A stretch of DNA of 64,000 bases from assembly GCA_032717465.1 (NCBI GenBank), contig CM064732.1:36341822-36405821 (forward strand), given 5' to 3'. Source of the stretch: Coenobita brevimanus. Its lineage: Eukaryota; Arthropoda; Malacostraca; Decapoda; Coenobitidae. Positions 31,186 to 42,117 of the stretch are shown here, in pieces. The translations under genes were made by a program, and so were the position numbers. The stretch's first letter is position 1. Each line of letters opens with the position of its first letter. The notes under the pieces were generated by a model, which saw only the letters and a program-made list of their open reading frames with translations, ran no database searches and was not told the DNA's origin.

Positions 31186-32690
31186 TATCTCACTATCTAT
31201 CTATACCCAAACGCCTTCATCCTATAAAGGGTGGCCCCAAACAAATCGCCTCCATGTCGCCCTGTCCTGCTACCATACCCCCGACTCACACACCTCTCTC
31301 TCATATACCTCTCCATTCCATCCCTCCCTCTCAACCTCGGTCTCCCCGTCCCCCCGTCTCCACCGGACTCACATACACTTTCCTCGCTAATTTCTCACTC
31401 CATCCTCACCACATGGCCAAACCACCTCACTGTATTTCTCCTAATGCATTCTCTTATATCCATATCCACACCATAATGCCTCTTCACTTCCTCATATGTC
31501 AGTCTGTCTCTCCTTATAACTCCACATGCTCGTTTCAAATAATTCATTTGTACTCCTCTCACTCTTAACTTGTGTCCTTCCAACAAGATTCTTCGCTTCC
31601 ATACGTTCCTGTTTGTATCATTATACCATCATGCAGCGACTTATTTACTTCAATGCTCACTTACCTATTTCATATCACTACTTTCAAAGAACCAGCAACC
31701 TTTTTTTCCTGCTGTAATCCTCTCAAGCACTTCATTCACTAAACTTCCATCCTTACTCATCACATTACCTAAATACATAAATACACCCGGCACTCGCATT
31801 TTCCATTTCCTCACCATCCATCCTCACTGTGCAAACAGTAACTTCATTTCTCTCGAAGATCATAACTTTACTCTTCCCTACGTTCACCTTTACATTCCGT
31901 TTCCTTTACACTCTCCCAAATTCATTCATCAAGCCTTGCTGTTCCCCTTCGTCTTTACTTAACAATACAGCATCATCCGCAGACAACAAAACAAGAAGCT
32001 TCTAAACACTGCCCTTTTTCATTAAGGCTGCTCCAACATCCACTGCCCTGCCTTGGATCTCTTTATAACTCCATCAACAATACAGGATCACCCGTAAACA
32101 ACAGAACAGGAAGTTTCTAAACTATGCCCTCTCTCATTAAGGCCACTGCAACATCCACTGCCCTACAGTACCTTGGTTCTCTTTTATAACTCATCCATAT
32201 ATGGACTGAAGAACCATGGAGACATGACACATCCCTGTGTCAATCGAACATTTGGATAGAAAAATTCACTTAGTTCCCCATCCACATGCACTGCAGTCCT
32301 AGCGCCCTCACATATACTCTTCATGGCATTAAACAGCTTTCAATTTGCTCCATACATTCTTAACATTTTCCAGATTCCTCGTCTATCCTTCTGTTTTATA
32401 ACTCCATCCATATATGGACTGAAAAACCATGGAGACATGACACATCCATGTGTCAGTACAACATTTGGATAGAAAAATTCACGCAGTTCCCCATCCACAT
32501 GCACTGCAGTCCTAGCGCCCTCATACATACTCCTCACGGCATTAAACAACTTTCCATTTGCTCCATACGTTCTTAATATTTTCCAGATTCCCTCTCTATC
32601 CACTCTATCATATGTTTTCTCCAAATCCGTGAAGGCCGCATACAACCTCCTTTCCCTCTCAAACGTTTTTCTGCTAAACACCTTAGGGCA
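31186..32690 (-). pseudogene. LINE family A, copy 2 (RT, with internal duplications)
   Basis: Minus strand. From right to left: RKTFERERRLYAAFTDLEKTYDRVDREGIWKILRTYGANGKLFNAVRSMYEGARTAVHVDGELREFFYPNV (32681-32450), CVMSPWFFSPYMDGVIK, SADD in place of the FADD box, and RRNTVRWFGHVVRME (about 31395-31440). It ends leftward at a short TATC run (31190-31203), the same 3' end as copy 3. Two internal tandem duplications are present: about 200 bp (32191-32386 and 32396-32600) and about 120 bp (31958-32072 and 32073-32190), so the RT segment appears twice. Dead. Confidence 0.8.
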
Positions 32691-32699
32691 GTGATGTCA

Positions 32700-33090
32700 A
32701 ATTCAACCCTTTCGAAATCAGCGTAGGCTAAGTATGATATGCTTTGGTTCAGTTAGGTAAGGTTAAGTTAGGGTAGATTAGGTTGTTACGTTGTACTGTG
32801 CATGCTAGGTTAGGTTAAGACCGTTAAACTGTATAGGTTTGGTTAAGTTGGGTTTGGTTCGTTAGATTAAGTTAGGTTAGTTAAGTTGTATGTGATAGAA
32901 ATTAATGCTAACACTGAAAGACTCGCATAAAAAAACATGGGAAAATAATACATTTCGTGATAACAAAATAAACGTAGACTACCCTAAGAATAATAGGGTA
33001 GATAAGTATAATTTAGGTTACGCAAGGCTGGTCTAGGTTAGGATAGCTAAGGTTTTGTAATGAAAAATGCAGTTAATTTATTACGAGTAG
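32700..33090. repeat. Degenerate TTAGG-like repeat region
   Basis: AGGTTAGGTT, GTTAGGTAAGGTTAAGTTAG and similar words recur at 32750-32885 and 33015-33055, i.e. diverged TTAGG repeats. CAGTGATGTCAAA at about 32689-32701 resembles a hAT terminus and may be the left end of the hAT remnant to the right, but no matching right end was found. Confidence 0.5.
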
Positions 33091-33648
33091 TTTTGTGACA
33101 GACTATCAGCACCCCTTTATTATCATTTTCAACTGGTAACTACGCTGACAACTTTTATTCCCATTCACTATAAGCTACAATAACCACTGACTTCAAATGA
33201 ATGCAGAAACAATAGGGTTAAGCAAGCATCAAGTCATCCAAAACTGTGGTACGTGTGTCCCTGGGAGCCTAGACCAATGTGCTGCATAACACAAGCTCAG
33301 ATCAAGAATTCCCTAGACTAAATTCCCCAAATCTATTTTCCATATATATAATGTTGAGATAAAAGTCTTATTGTGGTTTTCAATATTTTTATGGTTTTAT
33401 TCTTTCATCACTAAGATCTACTGTCTGGTTATACATTCCATTTGTGGCAGAAACAAACTTATTCCTTTGTTTTGTTTTGTTTTCTTGACTACAGTAAACA
33501 CTCTACTATATTAGTCTTTCAAGTATTTACCATTTCTTTAAGCTACTGAATCTACCAAAAAATAAATACCAAATTAACTGCTTAGCCTATTCCACAAAAG
33601 AACAAAAATAGTTTTGATTCCAACAGGTTGTTTGTAGTTTTTGGTATT
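33091..33648. other. Non-coding, probably 3' flank of the hAT remnant
   Basis: AT-rich, no coding or repeat recognised. Confidence 0.4.
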
Positions 33649-33965
33649 TTATGACCTAAGTATGTTAGCAATTATTTGATGAGCTTCTGCATCAGAAGCT
33701 TTGTTTTTTACATTTCGCACAAGCTTCAGCAGTATTGGATTATCTTGCAAATTCAGCTTATCAGCAGGTATCCCAAGTGATGCCAATCCTTCCTTTCCAT
33801 GTGGTAGCCCCACAACACTTTCTTTCTTCAGGCGATTTCTATTATCTGTCTTGATAAGCTTCTGGGTGCTGAAAAGCCTTTCCACAGAAGCATTTGCAAA
33901 TGGCAAAGACAACGTGCACCCTAAGACTTTACGAAGATGTTCATACTTCAGATCACCATTGATGT
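33649..33965 (-). pseudogene. hAT transposase C-terminal dimerisation domain
   Basis: Minus strand: LGCTLSLPFANASVERLFSTQKLIKTDNRNRLKKESVVGL, the conserved hAT dimerisation motif (LSLPFSNAxVERxFS...KT..RN.L) at residues 1-40 of the frame, then a C-terminal tail ending at TAG near 33649. This domain mediates transposase oligomerisation. It is intact over its length here. Confidence 0.85.
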
Positions 33966-34000
33966 TTTTTTTTACCCAGACGTGCTCTTTAAAACTGAAT

Positions 34001-34681
34001 ATGAGTGAAATCGGCTTTCAAGATGAGGGGCTTTTTGAAACAGAAGTTAAGACCTCTAATGCCTTCGACGCACTACGGGACGAATGTGAAGGGAAGGCAG
34101 AGAGGGAAGTAGAGGAGAAGGACGGTGAGAGAACTTCCAGTACAGGTAAGTATAATCAGAACAAGAAAGGTAAGAAAAATGTTGCTGTTGTTGGAGACTC
34201 CCAGGTAAGATATCTTAACAGAGCCATGTATACGCCACTCGCTGAACATGTGTGTCTTCCAGGGGCCAGGGTGGCTAATGTTATAGAAAAAATTTCAAAT
34301 ATCGTGAAGGATGGTGGTGACAAACCCACTGTGTGCCTCAGTGTAGGAGGCAATGATATTAGTAGCCGTAAGAGTGAGGTACTGTGGCAAAGGTACAAGT
34401 TGATGTTAGAAAAGGTTAGGGAGAGGGGAGGAACCCCTGTAGTGCTTGGTGTTTTACCCAGGTGGCGGGTTGGAGGGGAGTGGTTGAGCAGGACAATAGG
34501 TTTCAATTGCTGCCTTGAAAGGTATTGCAGAGATAATGCAATACCTTTCATAGACAGCTGGGACCGGTTTTATGGACGGAGTGCCTTGTATAGTTGCGAT
34601 GGGACTCATCTTAGCAGGCAGGGAGTTACTGTTTTAGCTGGAATGATAGATAGGGAGTTGGAGGGATTTTTTCAAGGTTGA
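34001..34681 (+). CDS. CR1-like ORF1 with SGNH esterase domain
   Basis: Starting at the ATG at 34001 (MSEIGFQDEG; the upstream part of the open frame is antisense hAT), about 226 residues and no internal stop. An acidic, coiled N-terminus (EGKAEREVEEKDGERTS) and a basic NQNKKGKK are followed by the SGNH-hydrolase blocks: VAVVGDSQVRYL (block I nucleophile Ser), GARVANVIEK (block II Gly region), LSVGGNDISS (block III Asn) and SCDGTHLSRQG (block V Asp-His). CR1 and L2 ORF1 proteins are known to carry such an esterase of unclear role. All catalytic residues are kept. It ends TTGA at 34678-34681, overlapping the open frame of ORF2. Confidence 0.85.
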   Translation: MSEIGFQDEGLFETEVKTSNAFDALRDECEGKAEREVEEKDGERTSSTGKYNQNKKGKKNVAVVGDSQVRYLNRAMYTPLAEHVCLPGARVANVIEKISNIVKDGGDKPTVCLSVGGNDISSRKSEVLWQRYKLMLEKVRERGGTPVVLGVLPRWRVGGEWLSRTIGFNCCLERYCRDNAIPFIDSWDRFYGRSALYSCDGTHLSRQGVTVLAGMIDRELEGFFQG

Positions 34682-37600
34682 GAAGTAGGTGTACAGGAAG
34701 TTGCAGCAACTACACTCAGCGATCATTATTACCATGTTTGGATAGATGCATCAAGACTTGCAAAATTAAGAACAAAAGTTCAACCATTAGTGTAGATACA
34801 TCCACTCAGGCACCTCAAATTGAGCAGGCGATGATAGATGATAGAACATGCGATGATAGAAGGGCGATAAGCGATAGTACGAAAAATTGTTATATTAGTA
34901 AAGTAAAGAGTTTCCCAGTTAGTAATAAAATATATAACAGTAAATGCCAAGGTAGAGGCATAACTACTAGTAATAATCTGAAAGTGTACTACACAAACAG
35001 CCGCAGTTTACTTAATAAAATGGATGAACTGAGGGCTTTAATTTGTACAGAGAAAATAGACATTGCCGTTATTAGTGAAACTTGGAGGAATACAGACACT
35101 CGAGAATTTTTAGCAGAATATCAGATAAAAGGCTATAATATTTTTGTGTCAAACCGTCAGGGAAGAAAGGGGGGAGGGGTAGCTATTTATGTAAATGATT
35201 CATTAAACTGTTACAATAAAGCAGACATTAAAGTAAATAGGGACACAGAAAGTGTCTGGGTTGAAATTAGTAACAATAGGGTGAAATTAGTCTTAGGAGC
35301 AATTTACAGATCTCCTAAATTAAGTAGAGCTGATACTAAATACCTTTGGGAGGAAATTAGGAAAGCATCACAGTCCAGCTTAGTAATAATTGTAGGGGAC
35401 CTTAATCTGCCAAGGATAGATTGGAGAAATCAGAGATGCTGAGTCAGAGGAGTTTCTAGAGGTAGTACAGGATAATTTCCTTTATCAGTATATCAGGGAG
35501 CCCACCAGAGGTAATAATATACTAGATTTGGTTTTAGCTAATAAAGAAAATATCATTAGTGATATAGAGGTTGGTGGACGACTTGGTAATAGCGATCATG
35601 AAGAAATTGTTAAAATTTTTTGGGATGTCTGTTCCACTGAAAATACCTCCACCGTTCCTAATTTTCGTCTAGGAGATTTCGATGGCTTAAGAGCTTATTT
35701 TCGAACGGTATTCCACAGGGAGATTAGCTATTTGAGGGAATGCCAGGTCAATGGGTAACCCCAGGTCATAGGTGAAGGGCAGGAAACACATGGGAATGTC
35801 CGTCAGGTGTCTGTGAAGGGGGAGGTGGTAGATGGCAATGTAGTCCAGGTGACGGGAATTAAGCTCCAGTACCAAGCAGACGTTCGACCAGTGAGAAGTA
35901 TAACGAGTTAATAAATATAATACACGAAGGCCAAGATAGATATATCCCATAAAAACCGTTTAGAACAAATAATTCAGAACCAAGATGGTTAAACAACAGA
36001 TTAAAATCTCTCATAGGCCAAAGGAAAGGAATATATAGAAAAATAAAACGTGGAAAGGAACACTTACGTAATCGGTACACGATGTTAAATAGAGAAGTAA
36101 AGAGGGAGATAAGAAAAACAAAGAGAAGTTATGAAATTAAGGTTGCTAGTGAATCAAAAGAAAACCCCAAGGGTTTTTATCAAATGTACCATACGAAAAA
36201 TAAAGATAGGATAGGACCACTCAGAACAGAATCAGGTGACATTACCAGTGAAGATAAAGAAATGTGCTGCATCCTAAATAATTATTTCATATCAGTATTC
36301 ACCAAGGAAAATCTAGACCTGGTCCCTCAAGCAGCAAATATTTACGATGAGAATACGGAAAATATTCTTAGTAAAACAACCATTAGTAAGTAGGACGTAT
36401 TGAAAGAAATTAATAAGTTAAAACCTCAAAAATCGCCAGGTCCGGACGATATATATGCAAAAATTATAAAAGAAAACAAAGAAGAATTATGTCAGCCACT
36501 TTTAACATTATTTAATGACTCTTTAAGTTCAGGAGAAGTTCCAGAGGCGTGGAAGACCGCAAACGTAGTGCCCATCTTTAAAAAGGGTGATAAATCAGCT
36601 GCGTCGAATTATCGTCCGATAAGTCTAACGTCAATAGTAGGAAAAATGTTAGAGTCAGTTTTGGCAAATAAGATTAGAGAACACTTAGAAAGATTTAATC
36701 TTATAAACGAAAGTCAGCACGGATTCAGGCAAGGACGATCCTGCCTCACAAACTTGTTGTCATTCTACTCGGAGGTCTATGAGGCAGTAGATAGCAATAA
36801 AGCTTACGATGTTATTTATCTGGACTTTTGTAGAGCTTTTGACAGGGTCCCACATGAAAGGTTAGTTAGAAAGGTTCGAGCACACGGTATAGACGACGAT
36901 ATCTTAAAATGGATAGAATCCTGGCTGAAAGGACAAAAGCAGAGAGTATTAATAAATAGAGCTAAGTCGGACTGGGGATAAGTAACTAGCAGTGTACCAC
37001 AGGGTTCAGTACTCGGTCCCTTATTATTTATTATATATATATAAATGATCTAGACTTAGGTGTCAATAGCAGCATCAGCAAATTTGCCGACAATACAAAA
37101 ATAGGGTGTATCATTAACTCGACTAATGATTGCCATAACTTACAAAAAGACCTCGATACATTGTTTAAATGGTCTAAAACTTGGCAAATGGAATTTAACA
37201 TTGAAAAATTTAAAGTACTTAACGTAGGCAAGACCATTGGCGACACTAAATACAGCTTAGATAACAAAGAAATTAGCAAATCTGAATGCGAGAGGGATCT
37301 AGGAGTTATGGTTAGTAACGACCTTAGACCAAGGCAACAGTGTATTAATGCGAGAAATAAAGCAAATAGGGTCCTGGGATTTATTTTGAGAAGCGTGAGC
37401 AATAAATCATCAAAAGTAATACTGAAACTTTATCTAGCATTAGTAAGGCCACATTTAGACTACGCAGTACAATTTTGGTGTCCTTACTATAGAGTGGATA
37501 TTAACTCGTTAGAAAATGTACCGAGAAGAATGACTAAAATGATACATGACGTCCGGAACATGTCATACGAAGACAGACTGAAAAGACTAAGTCTGCATTC

Positions 37601-37892
37601 GCTAGAGAGGCGTAGAGTAAGGGGAGACTTAATTGAGGTGTTTAAGTGGATGAAGGGTATAAATAAGGGAGATATTAGCAAGGTACTTAAAGTGAGCATA
37701 CAGGATAGAACTAGAAATAATGGTTTCAAACTAGAAAAATTCCGTTTCAATAAGGAAATAGGTAGAAATTGGTTTGGTAATAGAGTAGTAGATGAATGGC
37801 ATAAGCTACCTAGTAAAGTAGTTGCTGCCTCTTCCATTGAGAGTTTCAAGCATAGGCTAGATAAGCATATGACAAATACGGGGTGGATATAG
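34678..37892 (+). pseudogene. CR1-like ORF2, endonuclease-reverse transcriptase
   Basis: Open from TTG 34678 with no obvious ATG. EN: VYYTNSRSLLNKMDELRALI, VISETW, VGDLNLPRIDW (35395-35425); frameshift near 35440; NILDLVLANK, GNSDHEEI (35590-35610). Linker with RKTKRSYEIK..NPKGFYQMYHTK (36110-36200). RT: LKPQKSPGPDDIY, ANVVPIFKKGDKSAASNYRPISLTSIVGKMLE, NESQHGFRQGRSC, IYLDFCRAFDRV (first Asp), SSVPQGSVLGPLLF (36995-37030) and KFADNTK (37078-37098). The YADD box therefore reads FADN, losing the second Asp. C-terminal VLGFILRSVSNKSSKVILKLYLALVRPHLDYAVQFW and the final NRVVDEWHKLPSKVVAA are well kept to 37892. In-frame stops near 35756, 36391 and 36979 confirm inactivity. Confidence 0.85.
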
Positions 37893-38195
37893 AAAAAAGA
37901 AAATCTTATAACCAATACTAATTCATAATTTTTCCTTTTCAGGTTACACTATGATAGTCTCTATTCTCCTTACACCCTTTCCTGTAAAATGTCCATGCCA
38001 GTTTTTCTATACTGCGTGGTGTTCTTTCTGACTTTTTCCTGCCAGCTTCGGCTGGAGGGTTTGGAGGCAGGGGAGAGCCTTCGTCTTTCCTATCCTTATC
38101 TCATTCTAGTAGTTCAGTTACTTTTCTAGGAGCTGCCTAGCATGGGCCAACTGGCCTACTGCAGTTATCCTCTCTTCTTATGTTCTTATGTTGAC
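37893..38195 (+). other. CR1-like 3' UTR with conserved block and 8-bp tail
   Basis: Contains AGCTTCGGCTGGAGGGTTTG (about 38045-38064) and GGCCAACTGGCCTACTGCAG, shared with two other copies in this window (antisense at 30450-30690 and 62035-62280), and ends in repeated TTATGTTC. Such a conserved 3' end is the usual template-recognition region of LINE RT. Confidence 0.75.
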
Positions 38196-38327
38196 CAGAT
38201 CTAGCTGAGCGACCTCTTTCACAAATGCAATGGATTCATCTAATCCTACCAGAGAAGCAGGATGACACTTCACTGAATTAGATGGAGCCAAGAAGCCAAG
38301 ATGACCATAACATTCACTTAATTTCTT
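38196..38327 (-). pseudogene. hAT transposase, segment between the two insertions
   Basis: Minus strand: KKLSECYGHLGFLAPSNSVKCHPASLVGLDESIAFVKEVAQLDLVNI. It starts at the TTAA of the piggyBac-like insertion and ends at the 3' end of the CR1-like LINE. Joined to 33965 it continues as NGDLKYEHLRKVLGC, so the reading frame survives removal of the LINE. Confidence 0.7.
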
Positions 38328-38330
38328 TAA

Positions 38331-40570
38331 CCCCTCCATGGCCGCTGGCGTCGAATGGTGTTTAGCCAATAAATGGCCATAGACATTGTTTGAGCACGGC
38401 CTATAAAAAACGGCGAAAAATTTTGGGATGTGAACTAACGTTCTGAAACTCTTCAGACTGACCTACCCAATATTCCCATACACCCCATGCCTTAGTGCAC
38501 TGCATACTTCCGTGATGAGTGGACGTTCAAGTTCTGCCTCTCTCCCTGCCCATACCCCCATCCAGCGCCACCCTCCCTAGCCCGGTAGGCCGTTTACCAG
38601 CCCGAAATCTGGGCGGAGCTGTTTCCCCGTGGGCAGTAGAGTGACAAGGACCAAACTGAGTCTGACCTGAAAGAGGAGAGTATGGTGGGGAGTAGTGACG
38701 AGAGTGGTGATGAGTGGTATCACTCTCCTATTACCGAGGAGGACGACAGCAATATCTCCTCAGAGAGTGAGGGAACCCACCACCACCTCGCCATACAACT
38801 CCACTACCACAAAAGAGGAGATGGACGGTGGTGAAGTGGCTCTTCACTGAGGGAGAGGAGAGGGAGGAAGGGAGGGCTGGAGTGAAGGTGTACTCACCAT
38901 GCACTACCTTGCCGCCACATCACGCCACCGCTCGCACCACCTCACCACTGCGCATCACTCACCACAGAGCACCACCTCTCGCTCCACTTCACCACTTTCT
39001 ACCATTTCATGGGCAATGCAGTGTATATAGTGTATATTACTTAGTGTAGTGTTACGAAGTAAGATATAGAAGTGTAAGATAGTAGTGTATAAAGTGGATT
39101 ATGTTTTGTAAGTGACTTTTGTATAAAGACCGTGTTTCCCAGACAATAACTTACCTCAACTGACTTTTGACCTACTAGAGGAGGGCAGAGATGGGTAAAA
39201 GTTCGCCTGCACTGATTCCTGTCATTGCATCATGCATTTGAATAATTATTCTGCTCTGTATTTATTTCTCAGATGCCAACCCTCATGTATTTCCTTATAT
39301 GCTTATTACAATCTTTTTGCCGTATATACAATGGTAATCATTGCAGGTTCTGTTTGTAATATAAGTGAACAGCAGGGTATGGAAAATGCTCTTACAAGGC
39401 AACCGCATGATATGCTGATTTTATCGTATTTTGACCATGTGAAGGTTGCCCCAACAAGCAGCTAGCCCCTTCCACCCTACCCTGCCAACCTTGCCAGTAT
39501 CAATGTATATTCCCATATTGTTGTCCACGAATTTTTTTCCAGTTTATGAATTTGAACTTCTCGCAATCATTGCAGAATCACGCTGAAAGCAATATAATTG
39601 TGCGTAGGACGTGTGTATGATATCGCACTTAGTTACTGTGCGATACTTCGAGTTTATCGTATTCTGACCATGTGAAGTGTAGGCAAACATACAGCTTTAT
39701 CCTTTATCCTTACCCAGGCAGAAAATATACTTTCCCACACTCATGACACACACACAGCAACATATATTGCGAAAATAACAAAGTAAATTGATAAAGAAAC
39801 ATAATCGTGTTCTTAGGGGAAAAACATGTTTTTCCCGTCTGTATACCTGTTTATTTCTGCACTGTCTCTCTATTCCCAATAATTTGCCTTATTCATAGTT
39901 TTGAACCTGCATTACGATTCTATTTTAGCCATGTAGGTGGTGTGGGAGCGGCTTAAAGTACTTCCACTCCCCTAGGCTATCTCTAATCAGAGCTGACCAG
40001 GTGCTAATCCATCCGACCCTCCACTTTCATCCCCCGTGGGAGAGCCTACCCTAGGAGACTGGCAATTTTCTCATTTAGGACTGAATAGTCAACCCTTTCA
40101 CTTCCTCTCCCAACCATATTCACAACGCTAATATGCAAAATAACTCAAAACTACCATATACATATTTTATACAAAAAATGTGAAACGATATTCATAATAA
40201 TTTTTTTTTTACCCAATCCTAACATATTATGCACTGAAATCATTCAATATCATCATATCTAATATATGCACAATATTTCAGCACATTCACATTGTTTGGG
40301 GGGGGGGGGAAACCTGGTAACAACACGTGTGATGTTGCGCCACGGAAATACACCACTGCGGTGGATATCCATTGCCGATATTTCTGCAATTTACATGCTC
40401 CATTGTAAGCCACAGAATGGGCCTAGGAAGCTGGGATTTGCACTGTTATGTGCATATGATCTTCCTCTTCAATATGGTAAGGAAAAAAATCAATTTTCAA
40501 AACATCAGAAAATGACCCCGGCATCGGCCATGGGCACATGTAAAATTCCGGACCTACGACCAAGGAAGGG
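38331..40570. mobile_element. piggyBac-like element, non-autonomous, inserted in hAT
   Basis: 2,240 bp between TTAA at 38327-38330 and TTAA at 40571-40574. Ends CCCCTCCATGGCCGCTGG and, reverse-complemented, CCCTTCCTTGGTCGTAGG, imperfect inverted repeats of at least 18 bp. A TTAA duplication plus CCC...GGG ends is the piggyBac signature. An acidic N-terminal coding remnant lies near the left end; no DDD catalytic domain was recognised. The interior has a G run at 40300-40310 and AT-rich DNA. Removing it lets the antisense hAT reading continue. Confidence 0.7.
38682..38834 (+). pseudogene. Acidic N-terminal ORF in piggyBac-like element
   Basis: 50 residues from ATG 38682: MVGSSDESGDEWYHSP...EEDDSNISSESEG, then His-rich sequence and a TGA. 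Acidic Ser/Asp/Glu N-termini are common in piggyBac-type transposases, and its place about 350 bp from the left end suits a transposase start, but no further transposase follows. An upstream region at 38570-38680 could be its leader. Weak assignment. Confidence 0.35.
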
Positions 40571-40574
40571 TTAA

Positions 40575-41100
40575 AGCTCTTCTGGATTTGCTCCACCAAT
40601 TCCACCATGAATTTCCTGCAACATACTCGAATTTGCCTTGTTCCCTTTGGGTCTTTCTGACAGTACTCAGAAATAGTAGTAGTTGCAGCCACACCAACAT
40701 AGTATGATCACTGTCTACCCTGTTCCTGGGTTCTTGAATGTCAGTAGCAAGAAGGTCCTCATGTCTTACAACATCCAAATTGATTTAATCACTAAGAATT
40801 TCCTTTAGTTGTCTGGTAATTTCTCCCAGTAGAAGATGACGGGCTGGGGCCTCCTGCTGAAACAAGGTGTTGAAAGCATTAAGCCTTCACAGCTGGAAGC
40901 TAATAAATTCCAGCAGAGCTTTATAGAATTTGTTGTTGAGTGCTTGTAGGATGGTTAGAAGTGATTTGAAGGATCAGTCTTTTCTGTTACTTGGTCAGTA
41001 AAATATAACTGAAGAGCTGGCCATTGCTCTAGTACTCTATTTACTACAGTCCCCATCGACAGGCAACGAGGCTGTGAAAGGTTAAGAAGCTAATGGACAG
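40575..41100 (-). pseudogene. hAT transposase, middle region
   Basis: Minus strand with frame changes: QPRCLSMGTVVNRVLEQWPALQLYFTDQVTEKTD (about 41080-40980; the family has TRWLS), further degraded helical sequence, VVRHEDLLATDIQEPRN (40780-40725) and RVCCRKFMVELVEQIQKSF (40640-40578). It stops at TTAA 40571-40574, where the piggyBac-like element begins. Confidence 0.65.
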
Positions 41101-41261
41101 GAACATTACAAAATCTTTAATAGTCTTCTAAGTTATGAATTCTTGGGCTCAAGTGACTGAAATGAGAATGCACATTCCATATTATGTCTTCCAATAATGT
41201 TGACATTTTTAACCCGTGGATTCACAATTACCTTTTTTTATCCCACTCAGTGATGTGCAAA

Positions 41262-41700
41262 GACTGAAGATTTTTTTTTTTCTAGGTTTTGTTTATTATA
41301 AACTAGAAGATAAACATCCAGGGCATCATCTGGTGAAAAACAAAATCTCTCTCCGTCTTTGCATAGAGCGATACCTAAGTTTACATAGGGGAGTAGTGCA
41401 AAAGTGAAAAAAAATATATATATTTTTGTTTTTGTTTATTATAAACTTGAAACATCCAGGAAATCATCTGGTGAAAAAAAAAAATCTCTCTCAGTCTTTG
41501 TGTAGTGCCAGGCATAAGTTTGAGTAGGGATGGAGTAGTTAACGGTGATCCATGGCCAGCACAGCCTGAGCTGTGGCTCACAAAATGACGCTACCCAGCC
41601 TGAGCTGTGGCTCACAATCCTCAGGTTAAGGATGCATAAAAAGCACACAAATGAAACATGTGAGGATGCATAAAAAGCACACAAATGAAACATGTGACAG
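41262..41700. repeat. Cluster of three local tandem duplications in the hAT remnant
   Basis: (a) About 145 bp: TTTTGTTTATTATAAACT...GGGAGTAG-type text at 41287-41398 and again at 41427-41541. (b) CAGCCTGAGCTGTGGCTCACAA at about 41562 and 41599. (c) A 34-bp unit AGGATGCATAAAAAGCACAC at about 41629 and 41663. Each is a direct repeat of two copies; together they replace the expected transposase coding between 41100 and 41700. Confidence 0.85.
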
Positions 41701-42110
41701 CTGCATCTTATTGTAACAACATGTGGATGATCTTTCTTTAGCAATGTAACTTCACTCCCTTTCTTACCAAACATGACATTTGTGGTGTCAGAGGGGTACC
41801 CAATAAGGTTATTCATTGGGATGCCTTAGTCAAGTATTGATTGTTTTATTGCACTGTAGAGTCCATCTGCTGTAATATTGTGAACAGCTACCAAATAAAA
41901 AAACCGTGCTACTGTGTTCATTGCATCATTGTCAAAATATACCACAACAATCCCAAGCTGCTTTTCTGTAGACACATCTGTAGTCTCCTCTGATATTACA
42001 CTAAATTTTGTCTTTCTCAACTTGTTAATCAACTCTTTTGCCACGTACAGTCCAAGTCCCTGTCTAATGATAGAACAATTTGTGTCACCGAGTCTGAGCT
42101 GTGTTAATGC
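41700..42110 (-). pseudogene. hAT transposase, first catalytic block
   Basis: Minus strand: AKELINKLRKTKFSVISEETTDVSTEKQLGIVVVYFDN (42044-41930), where the family has TDESTD and this copy SEETTD, so the first catalytic Asp is in a changed context. Then ADGLYSAIKQSILD, a stop, IPMNNLIGYPSDTTNVMFGKKGSEVTLLKKDHPHVVTIRCSCHMFHLCA (41816-41705): the SDxxNVM and C-x-C-H-x-x-H-L-C-A blocks of hAT transposases. The coding is then cut by tandem duplications. Confidence 0.75.
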
Positions 42111-42117
42111 ATTCTTT

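Larger units (their letters stand above)
33966..38195 (+). mobile_element. CR1-like LINE, near full length, inserted in hAT
   Basis: Short leader, ORF1 with esterase domain, ORF2 with endonuclease and RT, and a 300-bp 3' UTR ending in an 8-bp-unit tail (TTATGTTC TTATGTT, about 38179-38195). The insertion point is readable: flanks ...GATGTT and GACCAG... join in the hAT coding frame. CR1-clade elements typically end in 8-bp repeats with little or no target duplication, as here. ORF2 has several stops and one catalytic change, so the copy is dead but young enough to be followed from end to end. Confidence 0.85.
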
